Source: Acridotheres tristis
Taxonomy: Eukaryota; Chordata; Aves; Passeriformes; Sturnidae
DNA length: 64,000 nucleotides
Direction: 5' to 3'
NCBI GenBank assembly: GCA_037013685.1
Contig: CM072886.1
Span: 3,410,001 to 3,474,000 of the forward strand
How positions within the stretch are numbered: the stretch's first letter is position 1; every line of letters begins with the position of its first letter. The notes under the pieces were generated by a model that saw only the letters and a list, made by a program, of their open reading frames with translations, had not been told where the DNA came from and searched no databases. Shown in pieces: positions 13,205 to 25,786 of this stretch. A program made the translations under genes and the position numbers.

Positions 13205-13303
13205 GGCCAGATCCTCTGTGTAAATTAGCATAGCTCCATTGACTCGGGTCGACTGGTTGACTTCTCTGGCTTTATGGCAGTTTACCAGCTGACATTTTAG
13301 CCC
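13205..13303. repeat. Old palindromic interspersed repeat (amniote, MITE-like)
   Basis: The left arm GGCCAGATCCTCTGTGTAAA and following is an imperfect inverted match to the right arm ending GTTTACCAGCTGACATTTTAGCC. GCATAGCTCCATTGA in the left arm pairs with the TGGCTTTATGGC area in the right. From memory, reptile genomes hold many palindromic repeats reading 'gccagatcctcagctggtgtaaat...' with this structure. I infer a decayed copy of that family. The exact family name is not known to me. Confidence 0.5.
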
Positions 13304-14506
13304 ATTAACTTGAAGCATTGCATGTTTTCATGGGAGCTTGGTCTTTGTTCTGTCCCCCACTCTTTTTTTTTCTGCCAGAACTGACAAAATTCTTCAGCTG
13401 AAACATCTGAGGAACGACATCTCATCAAAGATGGACGTTTCCATGGAAATATCTGTTTTGGATGAAATTTTTTGAGTCTTTCACAGATAAAATATAAATA
13501 ACTGGTTGGACAAGTTTTCAATAAATCAAAATAGAAACTTTGCTGGAGAAACTGAAATGTTGTTTGGGTTGCATTTTTCCTCTGCTTTCTCAAATAAAGA
13601 ACATACAATGCCTGGGAAAAAGACATGGCCAAAATGAAGATTTGCTGAAAAACTTCCAAGAGGAGACAAAACCCTGTATTGGGTTATTCCCCTACAGATG
13701 CCTATGTTTATACCCCTGAGGGCAGAAAGAGATGATGAAGAGCTGACAGCAGTGAATGCAAGGCAGAGGAGGGAGAGGGAGAGATAAGCACTCCTGGTTT
13801 TTCTCTGGATCAGAGCCTTTTCTTTTTTCTCCCTCTTTTCCCTGCTCCTTCCCTTCCCACTCCTTGCAGCTAGTGCATCAAAATGTAATCTGGGAAAAAA
13901 AAAAAACAAAACCCAGAGCAAGCTCTGCCTCCCCTGCACTAGAAGTCGCTGATAGAGAGATCCTCTGACATGGATCCTGAGGGTTTTTTCTTCCTCATTT
14001 TGAACCCTGATTCACCCACACAAAGGGACCAACATTTAATCATGTGGGGAAATACATTCCAGGGGTGAAACTGCTGGGGCTGTTTCCCAAAATATGATCC
14101 TAAGGAAGAAGAACTGGTTATGGAAGATTATGCCCCGAAAACCATTTTAAAAATGAGTATGTAAAATAAAATAAAGAGCTCTGTTCAAACACATAGCAGA
14201 GTCTGACCACAATGGAAGTCAGTAACTACATCCCTGAGAGTCTCGTGAGGAGTTTCATTCCAAGAATATTAGAGGAGTAGGAATGTATTGAGGGTCCTGG
14301 ACACATCATTACACATCCACATCTGCTGGCAGTCCCATATTCCAAAACAGCACTGGGGAACCATTCCTGGGGGTCTAACCTGATAGGAGCAGTGACAGCC
14401 AGGCTGTGATTTACAATGCCAGGAGATTATTGGAGATACAAGACTCAGTTGAATATTTCCATGGCTTTACCTTACATCAACTTCCCAAAATGCTCTCCAT
14501 TAATAA

Positions 14507-14795
14507 AATCATAGAGTTATCCAACCATAAAATGGTTTGGGTGGGAAGGGATCTTAAAGACCATCCAGCTCCAACCTCCTGCCATGGGCAGGGACACCTT
14601 CCACAAGACCTGGCCTCAAATACTTCCTGGGATGGGGAGTCCACAACTTCCCTGGGCAATCTGTGCCAGGGCCTCACCATCCTCACAGGGAAGAATTTCT
14701 TCCTAATATTTAATTTAAACTTGCTCTCTTTGAGTTTAAAACCATTTCCCCTTGCCCCATCACTATCTGCCCAAGTAAAAAATGTTCCAACTTCA
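14507..14795 (-). mobile_element. CR1 LINE 3' fragment with an internal deletion
   Basis: It holds AATCATAGAGTTATCC, GGTTTGGGTGGGAAGGGATC, CTGCCATGGGCAGGGACACC and GAAGAATTTCTTCCTAATAT. The usual 'gaccaggttgctccaagccccatcc' section is missing between CACAAGACC and TGGCCTCAAATAC. A 268-codon minus-strand open frame (14477-15283) runs through this element and beyond and is not a gene. Confidence 0.92.
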
Positions 14796-17700
14796 TCAAT
14801 CCCTGGTTCTGGAAATGAAGTACCAGCTTCCTTGGCACAGTTCAGAATAACGAAAAAATTAAGATGCCTCCTGCAACTGGGGAAGAGAGTCTGAGCTACC
14901 AGCTGCTTTGAACATTTGTAGAGGAATACTTGGGGACTGGGATACACTGCTATATTCCACTTTCCAGCTGCCTGAAGTGTGTTTGGCAATATACAAGAGA
15001 GAACTGCAGTTGGTGTGAAAGACCAACCAGAACAGGGCCTAATCCTAAAGAGGGATGAGTATGACCATGCCATTTTACTGCTGTGCATGAAGTCCCATAA
15101 AGAATATGTCACTTGATTTACTTTCCCCACATAAAGAATAAAAGATATGTTTAAATGAGTGCTTAGATTTAGGCAGTGCTTTGCTGCTGACCAGTGTGGA
15201 AATCCCATCTGGAAAAGACTTGCAAATTCTTCATCACTGCCAAAGTGGTGTTCTACAGCAAGTGCTAATGCAAAATGAGACAAGAACTACTTATTTTGGT
15301 GCATGCAAACTTCAGCTTTTTCCATGAGCCTGTTGGGTGAGGTCAGCCAGATTGGGAAAAAAAAAAAAAGTTTGCTAAACTATAAATACAATTAAAACCA
15401 AAGAGAGTGCACTAGGGGTAGGTGTTATTTAGAGTGTTTGAGGGGGTGCCAGAATCTGGGTCTGAATAGTTTTGATTAACAAACCTGGGTCTGAATTGCT
15501 GGAGAACTGTTCATTTCGTTAAGCCATTATTCATGGCTTGTGACTGGTCATAAGTAATGTTCTGCATCCTGATGAGAGGATTGAAGCTTATGCTGGCATG
15601 ATGAATGCCTGACAGCAGATAATGAATAGTGTACTTCCCTCACAATTCACAAGTGCTCCAGGGTTTCTGAATTGTAAACTACCAGGCCAACTCACTGAAC
15701 AAGTACATTGAAATAACATTCCCAAAAGCAGCAGGATTTCAGCTCTTTCTCTATGGGGTAGAGCCTAATTTCCTTAAATCAAAGCAGTACAGGTCAAGCA
15801 GGTGTCCTAAGAGCTGCTTATTGGTTTTGTTTCAGGCCCAGGAACCCTGCAAATACAACCTAACCCCTGAGCCACAAATCCCTCCTCAGGGAGAGAGCCT
15901 GGGGTTCCCCACCAGGTCAAAACCCAACTTTCCCAAAAAGTACCATCCCTCCATAGCTCCATCAGTCCAGCTTGTAGCTGGAGCTGTTTAAATACTTGCA
16001 AACAACAACCCACTTGGTCACATAAATAGCAGCCAATGGAAGCCCAAGTAATTCATTTATCAGTACATTGGCCAGCGGATTGTCTTAATTATTTAACTAT
16101 TCTGGTAAAAGCTAATGCATAAAGAACCTAAACAGTGCATGGATCTTGCACAGGGCCTTCAGCCAAGGGGAAAATTCAGGCTGTTCAAAGCCTCCCCTGC
16201 ATGCAAATAGGATGGAGAATGTTCCTGCTGAGTGGAGCTACAGGATGAGTGGCTGGGGCAAAGCATTGCAAGGGATGCTTGGACCAACACACACTGCCAT
16301 ACTGTTTTCCAGCTCTATCCCAGTCTCTGAATACCAGTTGGACTTGTACCCAGTCATAAATATATACCCAACTGAACTTAACACAAGTATGCAAGGAAAA
16401 TATTTCGTTTACTGACCCAAGGGAAAGTGAAATGTAGGACAGCTGTCCTGTGAAGCCTGGAGAAAATCACCTGGGAGCATCAAAATGCAGGTGCTGAAGC
16501 TGAACACTTGACAGACAGCCATGTGTAGAACATGTTACCCATAGCAGACTAGGAAAAAATTGTTTGGCTTGAGATATTTGTACTTCACAGGCTGATCTCT
16601 CAACCAAGCCGAAGAAGCAATTAATTGAATTAACAGGGCATATCAGTCTCTGGAGCACTCAACACTGTTGCTGTGACAGGCCTGCTGCCCACACATCTTC
16701 ATCTGAGAGCGCTGCACCTCTTTGCTTCCACTCCAGCCACGTCCTTGCTGTGCATGACAGCCCTGGCACTCGTTAAGTTGGTGGCTTGGGACAGGCTTTA
16801 GGTTGGGAATGGCTTCTGTGAGAATCCCAGTTCAGCGGGATCCTGCTGGGATGGCGAATCCAAAAATAAACAAGCAGAGGCTTCCCACTGACCCAGTGAC
16901 CCAGCATGGGTTGTGTTTTCACTCTTGGCACCTTTCTAACAAACGATGGCTCTGTGGCTGCATGAGGCCATCGTGCACGCTCCGTGAGCCCTTTGTGTCT
17001 GCTCACAGCGCTGGGCTCCCGCATCCCACTCATCCACACCGGCCTTCTCTTCCTCATGGCTGGGGGACAGCACCAGCAGTTACGGACACTGCCTGTCTTC
17101 CAGGAGGGGTATACAACTTAGCACACCACAGCCCTTCCTGTGCCTTTACCAGGCTGATTTTCAAACTCAAAGGGTAGCTTCAGCCTCAGACAGGAGAGGA
17201 AGAAGCCTGGGTAGTCCCAACCCTGCCAGAAATTGCCATTGTAATTGCAGTTGAATTTCTATGCTTCAGTTTTCCACAGGTAATTGTATTTCCTTTGACA
17301 CTTAAAACTGTAGATCTTCATGCTGTGGGTCACTTCCTATTCTTTTTTATACAGAGCCCAGCACAACAAGACCAGTTTTGACAGGATTACTGAATTATCT
17401 TGATCTCACAATCAAATATTTTTATTAAGCTCAATTTCATCCTGGTTGTCCTACATAAGTGCTCCTTCCTGATGCTTAGACACTTCTGTTATTTGTAGAT
17501 ATTTATCAGGGAACATTTTTCATGGCCTTTTTACTGGAATACAAATTCTACAGTGAAAAGTAGAGGATATTGCTCCAAACTATTGGTGGGTGGCCAGTGC
17601 CTCTGGCTTTAGGAATCACCAGAAACCAGTCAAGCAGCAGTACCTGTGTTGCTTTACATATTCAGGAAAGCAAGGTTATATGGAGCCCCTGGTGCATTCA

Positions 17701-19930
17701 CAACTGGATTCCTCTTTATTACACAGGCAGCAAAAGAGAGTTGGTGAAGACAAAAATACTATTTCCAAGGACAGCCACAAAATTCCTTTAAATCATCTCT
17801 GCTTTTTCAATATCTAAAGATCCTTTTCCCAACAAAGGTCACCAGGTTTCTTTGCAGCTCTCCAGCAACTGGGTGCTGAAGACCACCTTACATTTGAAAT
17901 TCTGAGGGGAAAGACACTAGGATTGAAATATCAAGAGTTGTTGGGAGCTTTTCATCAAGGATTTCCTATTTCCTTCTCTTTTTGTAGTCCATTTTCGTTG
18001 CCTCCCCCCTACCATTTCCTCCATCTACACTTTCCCCTCATAGCTTCTGTGCAGAATTCACAGATGCCTTTCATAAATCTGTCCTCTTTCCTTCACTCAA
18101 AACTCCCCACTTTGACTCCGATTTTTCCACTTCCAGCCACACAGACCACACCACATCATGGAAAATGCTCTTTCACATTCCTGACACTCTCAGGTTCCAC
18201 TAGCAGCCATGTAAATGACATTTCAATTGGACAAATGGTGCAAGTGGAAGCGTCACAGCTCCAAAGGCTTCAAAGAGCACCTGTGGTTTCCATGCCAGCA
18301 TTTTTTGTGGTAGTCACTCACTGCTAGTAGGGTTTAGTACCAGCCTTAACCAACCAAGCCACTTCACTTTCCACAGCCAGCTCATAATTAAAAAAGCCAA
18401 TGGACTCTCGATGATGATGCAATGATGTGTTCTCAGGTGCTTCTCTAGGCATGAGGCCAAAAGCTGTTACCCTTTATGCAATCTGAAATGAAAGGCACAG
18501 AATTAGGCAGTGACTAGAATTTCTCATTGCAATTCTAATCGTTTTGTCTATATTCTTCCAACAGTCAGCAGGTTTTTCCTGTGAGAAGTCCTTTAAAAAA
18601 TAAATTAGATGGCTACTTACCATGACTATCAGTTGACTCAGACGACAGGACATTGCACTTACAAGACCTTTCGTGTTCCTCACTCTTCCTTTTCTGTTTC
18701 TCAATTAGGCCAGATTCGACTGCCTTTATTCATACTATTGCTTTATTCCATAGCTCACACTAATGATTTCAGCAGTGACTCCTGGAATAAATTACTGCTC
18801 CAGTGTGCCAAGATGACCTGAAGTCCTTGCCGAGGGCTGTTTCAGGCCTTTGTCATGACTTTCTTATCCCGATTCATCCTCCACAAAGCCAGAATTTTCT
18901 CACAGCTCACCAGCTGGTTCCCCCAGAATCAGTAGACAAATACCTTCCCATGTTTGCTGTGCCTCACAGGAAACCACAACTGTGTTACTAACATGGCATG
19001 TATCGACCATGGCTCTTATTAACTCAGCAATCCCATCATGTAGCTATCAGTGAGAAGGTGTTTGTTGTCCTGTTTTTTATGTGACAATGGTCAATGCCTC
19101 ACTGAATCAGGTATTCCATGAACATTTCCCACATTTGGGGGATAAAACACACACTTTTAAAAATGGGTACCAGCAGCTGGAATGACAATGCTGAACATTT
19201 AGAAGAACTTAAAAATACGAACCTCTAAGACTTCTCAAAGCATCATGGACCCACCCTATTTTCCTCCAGTGACAGTCTAGCCAAATCTCTTTTAAGTGCT
19301 ATGAAATCCTCACTGGGGCTGGTGCACAAGGTAGAGCTTAATGATGGAGCCTCTTGCAAATCAGTTGGAATCTTTGTAAGCATAAATCATAGACCAAAAT
19401 CAATTGCTTCCGAATCATGTCTCAGAAAGGATTACCTACAGCATGCATGAAGTCAAATCCCCAAAAGATAGGGAAAGCCAGAGTTAAGATGATCATGACC
19501 TAGTCTGGAAAGGACAAGCTGCTACACTTGATGCTACGTAGCCTCAGGGGAATGTGCAGTAACTGGTTACCCCAGTGCCTTATAAAATCCACTCTCAGGC
19601 TTTTCAAGGTTGCTATTAATAGGAGTTATAAACAGCCATGGAACCATAACACGAGATTAGCTGTTGTTGTATCTGTTTCAGAGATAAACTCTCTGACAAG
19701 CAGTGAAACTGAAATGGAAACCAAGCCTCTACAGCTGTATTGGCAGGAATGCTGCAGCAGGATACTGGAGAACAGAGTGCTCACAATGGGTAACCAGATA
19801 AGGGCAAAGCCACCTTTTATCCTGTTCCACTCTTGTGCTCAAGTGAAACAGCACAACAATCAAAAGTGAAGCCCTGCTACTGTTGACATGTCCCATCTCT
19901 CATCGCTCACCAACATCAAAAGGTTGTAGC
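14796..19930. other. Intergenic, nothing recognised
   Basis: Only short frames (up to about 134 codons at 17923-18327, plus) without domains. A 12-bp word, CTGGGTCTGAAT, recurs about 35 bp apart at 15455-15500. Confidence 0.55.
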
Positions 19931-20094
19931 ACCATGGAATGGTTTGAGCTGGAAGAGACCTTTAAAAGTCACCAAGTCCAACCCTTCTGCCATGGACAGG
20001 AGCATCTTCAACCAGATCAGATTACTCAGAGCCCCATCCAAGCTGACCTTGAATGTTTCCAGGGATGGGGCATCCACCACCTCTCTGTAGCATG
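19931..20094 (-). mobile_element. CR1 LINE 3' fragment
   Basis: CCATGGAATGGTTTGAGCTG, GCCATGGACAGGAGCATCTTC, CCCCATCCAAGCTGACCTTG and GGATGGGGCATCCACCACCT in order. The octamer end is partly lost, and divergence is higher than in most copies here. Confidence 0.9.
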
Positions 20095-20380
20095 AATATT
20101 GTCTAAGGCTGTAGATGAACAAGTAGCTGCACTGCTTGAAGATGCTGTTGCCTCCTAAATGGTTGGATTTTGGCCCTGTGCTATTGCTTCTGGAGTTTGA
20201 AAGATTCAGAGTAAGCCCTGATCTGGTCTAGGACAAATTATTTGGGCTAAGAAACTTAACCTGTTTCCTTCAGTCACCTGAGTTTGACTGAGAGCAAATG
20301 TTTCTGCCAGCTGATTCCTGGTGGCAAATCCCCTCCAGCTCTAAGAAGTTGAGGAGCACCTTAGAATTTGGTTGGTTGCC

Positions 20381-20404
20381 AAAAAAAAAAAAAAAAAAAA
20401 AAAA
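20381..20404 (+). repeat. Poly-A tract (24)
   Basis: Twenty-four uninterrupted A residues, not obviously the tail of a recognisable retrotransposon. Confidence 0.95.
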
Positions 20405-21805
20405 GAGCAGGCTGCCTTGCAAAGGTGTAGCATTTGCAGTTAGGTAGAACTGGATATGTCACTTGTAGGTCACCTGGTGATGAGCCCTCAGAGCCTTCCA
20501 GCCGTGGGTCACTAACTGAATTCAACCCAGAACCGAAATTACAGCCAGGTATTTTAATTACATGTTTGCTTCCCTCTGGGTCAAACACTTTACAGGCATC
20601 ATTTCTCCTGGGGGTGTCTGACATCTGGCACAGTCAGGCTTCATCTTAGTTGGGTTCCTTAATCAAAGATTCTGGATTAGGAGCCTACAGAAATTTAGGA
20701 TTAAACATATATTGCTATTGTTAGTAGAAAACCCATCCACCTTGTCTTCAGCACTAATTTAGCCCAAGGTAAGGAACGACATTTTCTATCATGTGCATAG
20801 TAAAAATCCCAGGAGAATAACAAACTCACAAGAACTCATAATTTCCAATGTTACTTTTCCCCTAAAAACCTTTATTAGGGAGAAAGAAGAGAGACAATTT
20901 CTGTTACAGTACTTGAAAGCCAGTTTCATGACTCTTTCTCAGATTGACAGTAATACTGATTCCACCCAAACAACTCAGCCTGAAACAGACAACTCATAAT
21001 GTTAAAGTTCAGGACAGTTACAGTTCACTGAAAAAGGGACTCAGAATGGAAATTGTTGTACAACTGCTAGATTATGACTTGCTGCCAGATCTGGAGATAA
21101 AACTAAAAGCAGCCATTTCTTCTGATTGATTTGGTTCTCTCTTATCCTTCTGTGGAATGACAATAGTAACATCTAAATGATAGCACTGCTTGGAGTTCTT
21201 TCTTTTTTTTTTTTTTTTTGTCCACAGGAGTAAATGCATTGTATTCAAAGGCACGAAATCCTCGGAATTCACAGCACTCAGTGAAACCAAAAGTGATCAA
21301 ACAAGCACTAGTTTAATAAATTCTGATATGCACATATATTCCAACAGGGAATATGCTATGTTTTACTCGGGTAAAAGCAGAGTCCCAGCACACTTAATGC
21401 TCAACTGTTTTCTCATCAGAATCTCTTCTGTCATAACAAATAGGTCACCGTGTGGAAATCACAGCCATATTTTGAGTAGATTGAGTTAACTTTATGAATG
21501 CATTGTAAAATGGGAACTTCATAACTTCCTATTGACACTGTTTTACTGTTGCAATTTACCATTCTAATGGCACTATTTAGGAAACAATGACTGAGCTGCA
21601 ATGAGATAATTAAGGAATAATGTCCATTACTTCAAAGTATACAAAGCAGTAAACAGCTGCCAAAAGTGATTAATAGCTGAGGTGAAGTTAAGACATTTAA
21701 TCAATCTAATAAAGCATTTATTGCAAGAATATAGCCGCTTACACTAAGTATGAGACATTTATCTTATTGATACAAACTGCAGTATTTTCCTTTCTTTAGG
21801 ATGTA

Positions 21806-21890
21806 GTATCACGAGACCTTGATTGCTCTCCCATTAAAGTCAAGGATAAAACTCCCATTGTGGGCCCAGGGTCAAGACTTCACAGAGCTG
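21806..21890. repeat. Possible decayed amniote repeat
   Basis: CTCCCATTAAAGTCAAGGAT and AAAACTCCCATTGTGGGCCC resemble the repeated 'tcccattgaagtcaatgg' modules of an old reptile and bird repeat. The fragment is short, so the call is weak. Confidence 0.3.
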
Positions 21891-23756
21891 ATACCAATGA
21901 AAATAAATGCTTCCTTTTAATGTAGAACAGTTCTGCTAAAAACATCCCCCTTCCTCCCCCCATTATAAAACATCCTGTGGCATTGAGAGAGGGACACATT
22001 TTAGTAGCAAGGACAAATGTCAGAAGTCATGATGAAAACCTGGATCTCCCATTAGCTGGTGCTGCAATTCCCTGCTAAGTATTGTTTTGCCTCCACCTCT
22101 GATCTGTGACAGGGAGATGAAACCATTCCCTTGTTCCATGGGATTATTCAGGATTTAGCTCATGTAGAACACAAAGAAACACAGACAGAAGATACTGTAC
22201 ACACTTCAGAGCGTTCCTAAAGTAAAACCAGAAAGGATACAACACGGATTGCTCTTGATTCTGTAACATCTATCTCATTACTGGCACAGGAATGGGAGTG
22301 GTGGGGATGGAAGAGGCTGATCCCATGCCCAGGGGAAGGGACCTGTTTCCGAGGTTACAGCTGTGCTGCCAGGACAAGAACAGCTGTGCTTTCTCAGCTT
22401 CCATCCTGCTTCCCGCAGCCCTGCAAGAACATGGACTTTCTACAGCTCCTCCTGTGCTGTCAGTATCCTGCTTTTTTGCTCTCCACCTTAGGCTGAAGGG
22501 GTGAGGGAACACGGGGAGAGACAGCCCCTCCTGGCACATCCTCTCACCCTACTTCCCCCTTAAATACCACCACAAACAGCAGTTCCCCCTCTAAACTGAA
22601 GCAAATACCAAATTCCTGACGAAGATGAGCACACGGTGAGCTGTTGGGCTGGAGTTTTACCACATGAGTTGCAGAAACAATCTTACCAGCATTAAAATCA
22701 CACCGACCACATTGGCTCGAGGTGAACGCTGTATTTGTCAAGCCTTGCAAAACGTGCTTTCCATCAGACAAGATGTTTCTGTCTCCTCATCCCTGCATAG
22801 AAAAGAGGCATTGGAACGCATGTTCTCCCACCACACACTACAATTTCCCTTTCCCTGCAAAGAAGTGGAAGGTGTTCTTAGTGCTGGCTGACTCCTGAAC
22901 TTGCTCTGAAGCAATTCTTTTGTCTTAATGGTAGCAGGAAGCTTCTTTGGTTTTACCCAAATATAAATATTGATACAGAAACTCATATCAGATAATAACA
23001 GAGGTATGAATTTATTGTTTCAGCAAAAGCTCCTATGCAAATTAACCCTCAGATAATTAAAAATGCCTGCAGAGCCTGGGCGGGTAAAAGATCAAGCAGG
23101 GTTACAACATAACCAGCGCTGTGATAAAACTGCATAATAGCTCAGGAGCAGCAGCTCCCAGCCTTCACAGGCATCAGGGCTAATTCCACCAGCCAACATG
23201 TACCAACTCCTGCTCCTCTGAGCCCGATCCAGCCTGCGAGGGATTGTTTGCAAATGCAAGACTCTTGTCTGGAGCAGCCAAAGCCAAGGAGCAGGTTGGA
23301 ACTTGCACCGTTGGATGCAATGCAAGCAGTGGCATCGCCTTCACTCCCCGTGCAAGTGTTTGTCATAAGAGTAGGACAGGAAAACCTAAAATACGAGTCC
23401 CAGAAACCTGCAATACAGGTATCTCTGCCTGTACTGCTCTGTAGGGAGTGTTAGTTTTGGAGACAGAAAGCACAGGTAGATTTGGAATGACTTTTCCTAC
23501 ATTGAAAAAAACGCAGTGATTTGAAGGCTCACAGCAAAATGTTTAAATCTGTTAACTGCAGGAATGAAACAAGGCCCCCAAGCTGTTAAGTCATTTTCTC
23601 CAGAAACCGGACATGGCACTGCTGCAGAGCAGAAATTCCTGGAGGCTGGGTCCATAGCCTTCTTTCACAGTGAGGAAGAGCTGCAACAAAAACAGCTGCT
23701 TAAATTGCTGGAATCAAGCACAGAAATTTCTGTAACCCATCTTGGCAGCTGAAAGG

Positions 23757-23902
23757 AATCACAGAATCCCAGAATGGCTGGTGTCGGAAGGGATCTTAAA
23801 GGTTCCAACCCCCTGCCATGGGCAGGGGCACTTTCCACTATCCCAGGTTACTCCAAGCCCCATTCAACCTGGTCTTGGACACTGCCAGGGATGGGGAGTC
23901 AA
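23757..23902 (-). mobile_element. CR1 LINE 3' fragment
   Basis: AATCACAGAATCCCAGAATGG, CCCCCTGCCATGGGCAGGGG, CCCCATTCAACCTGGTCTTGG and GGGATGGGGAGTC in order. It is only the last about 145 bp of the element. Confidence 0.92.
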
Positions 23903-24483
23903 TGCCATGGTTTTGTTACTGTTAGGTAAAACCGTTCATAAATAAATTTATAAATATTTTGTTAATGCACATGGTCAGTGGTTTCTGTTTTTAGTGCAAA
24001 AAGAAGATAGTTGAACCAATATTACTAAAATTCATGTTGCCTGGGTCTATGCTGGCTACAGAAGGCTTTTCCTCATTTATTTAATTAATTATAAAATTAT
24101 ACCTATCTTTAGTGTAGCAGGGTTACAACAGAGGCTTGAATATATATTTTTTTTTCTAGGAGGCAAAGAAGGTTATAATTCCTTATTTATGTTAAATACA
24201 CCACCATGCTTTTTAAAATGTTTTCTCTTGGTTTTACACTCTGGCAGCTCCAAAGAAGAGCCATTATTTGGGGTGGGTTTCCCCACATCAGGCCCAAGGT
24301 CCTGGGTAATGCAGGTACCGAGAAGGGTGGGAGCAGGACAGGTGCACCACAGTTTATATCCTCATGCACCAGCAAACAGCAGCGTTGGGAATTCCTGGAG
24401 AGCCCGACATGCCTTTTAGGAAAAAGACAGAAGGTATTTGCTGTGAGAGAAGCAGCCAAGCCTGCCATCAGTACCTTCGCTGA

Positions 24484-24936
24484 CCAAGAGGGACATGGAG
24501 CTCCTGAGGTGGGTCCAGCAGAGCCTACAAGGAGAATTAACAGACTGGGGAATCTCTCCTATGAGGACGAGCGGAGGGAGCTGGGGCTGCTCAGCCTTGA
24601 GAGAATTCACAAAGAGAGGAACCTCAGCAATGTGAGCATCTGCAGGGAGGGCTCCGAGCACGGGCCAGGCTCTGCTCTGTGGGGTCCAGCTATGGCACCA
24701 GAGGAATGGGCAGGATCTGACCCCAAGAAGATCCCCTGGACATGAGGCAGAACTTCTCCTGCAGTGACCAAGCCCTGAACAGATTGTCCAGAGAGGGTGT
24801 GGAGTCTCCCTGCCTGGGGATATTCAGAACCAGACACCATCCTGTGCCATGTGCTCTGGATGGCTCTGCTGGAGCAGGGACGAGGGACCGGATGACCACT
24901 GTGGTCACTTCCAAATGGAGTGATTCTGAGATTTGA
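24484..24936 (+). mobile_element. CR1 LINE 3' fragment, sense orientation, different subfamily
   Basis: CTCTCCTATGAGGACGAGCGG and GAGCTGGGGCTGCTCAGCCT open the fragment. It then has GGCCAGGCTCTGCTCTGTGG, GGCAGAACTTCTCCTGCAGT, GAGAGGGTGTGGAGTCTCCC and ATCCTGTGCCATGTGCTCTG, closing with GGACCGGATGACCACTGTGG and ATTCTGAGATT. The 'ATCCTGTGCCATGTGCTC' part marks a different CR1 subfamily from the others. The long plus-strand frame 24206-24745 overlaps it and is not a gene. Confidence 0.92.
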
Positions 24937-25047
24937 GCTACATACTTGCTTCTGAAAAATACCCCTTACAAAGACCTCTAAAGACACTTTACTCCACACA
25001 TCTTCTAATGGGACGGTTTATACCTGCTCATGAATGCATTAACACTC

Positions 25048-25452
25048 AGGTCCAGAAGAGGGAACAGAGCTGGGGAAGGCTCTGGAGCCCCAGGTGAGGC
25101 TGAGGGAGCCGGAAAGGGGCTCAGCCTGGAGAAAAGGAGGCTCAGGGGGGACCCTGTGGCTCTGCACAACTCCCTGACAGGAGGGGACAGCCGGGGGGAG
25201 AGGGTCTGGGCTCTGCTCCCAGGGAACAGGGACAGGAGGAGAGGGAACGGTCTCGCATTGTGCCAGGGAGGTTCAGGTCGGACATTAGGAAGGATTCCTT
25301 CACAGAAAAGTTGATTAGACACTGGAGATTAGAAATAGGACGCCCCGGTGAGGTGGTGGAATCATAGTCTCTAGAGGTGTATAAGGAAAGCCCGCACGGG
25401 GCATTCAGTGGCTGACAGAGCGGCGGTGGCCCACAGGTCGAACTCGCTGATC
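25048..25452 (+). mobile_element. CR1 LINE 3' fragment abutting the CTDSPL CpG island
   Basis: GGCTCAGCCTGGAGAAAAGG, AGGCTCAGGGGGGACCCTGT, TTCAGGTCGGACATTAGGAA, GAGGTGGTGGAATCATAG and the closing CAGGTCGAACTCGCTGATC follow CR1 order on the plus strand. It is GC-rich and ends about 50 bp before the CpG-dense region, so it forms the 5' shore of the promoter. Confidence 0.88.
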
Positions 25453-25563
25453 GCACACCTCTGTCCCCACCCAAACAATCCCGACTCCGTGATTTATTTT
25501 TTCCCGCGCAGCCCGAGACGGGAAATGGCGGCCGGGCCCCCCGGCGCCCTCCCGGCTCCCCGG

Positions 25564-25730
25564 CCCCGCCCTCCGCCTTAAGCCACGCCCCCTCCCGCCC
25601 CATGCCACGCCCCCGCCGTGCTGTACTGCGCGCGGAGCCCGCGCCCCGCCCCTCCCCGCCCTCCGCCTTAAGCCACGCCCCCTCCCTCCTCCGCCGCGCC
25701 CCCGCTGTGCTCGGAGTCCGCGCCCGCCCC
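25564..25730. repeat. Imperfect 90-bp tandem duplication in the promoter
   Basis: The segment starting CCCCGCCCTCCGCCTTAAGC at 25564 recurs at 25654, a 90-bp period. The first about 33 bases are nearly identical. The following CGCCCCCGC..GTGCT and CGGAG.CCGCGCC blocks also recur, with indels. Each copy carries CTTAAG next to CCACGCCCCC, so the duplication doubles a group of GC/CACCC-box sites. The second copy runs directly into the GCCCC pentamer tract. Confidence 0.8.
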
Positions 25731-25786
25731 GCCCCGCCCCGCCCCGCCCCGCCCCGCCCCGCCCCGCCCCGCCCCGCCCCGCCCCG
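25726..25786. repeat. (GCCCC)12 pentanucleotide microsatellite in the promoter
   Basis: Twelve uninterrupted GCCCC units run from 25726 to 25785, followed by a further G. The minus strand is therefore GGGGC repeated twelve times, which meets the simple pattern for G-quadruplex formation, with an i-motif possible on the plus strand. Every unit junction also creates an Sp1-type CCCCGCCCC core. Length variation between individuals is likely for a tract of this kind. Confidence 0.9.

Larger units (their letters stand above)
20095..23756. other. Intergenic, poly-A tract and a possible old repeat only
   Basis: Apart from the 24-A tract and the weak repeat near 21.8 kb, no gene or element was recognised. 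Confidence 0.5.

Noticed and set aside
14477..15283. 268-codon minus-strand open frame
   Set aside because: Its distal part is read through a CR1 3' fragment, the rest has no domain, and there is no splice or promoter context.
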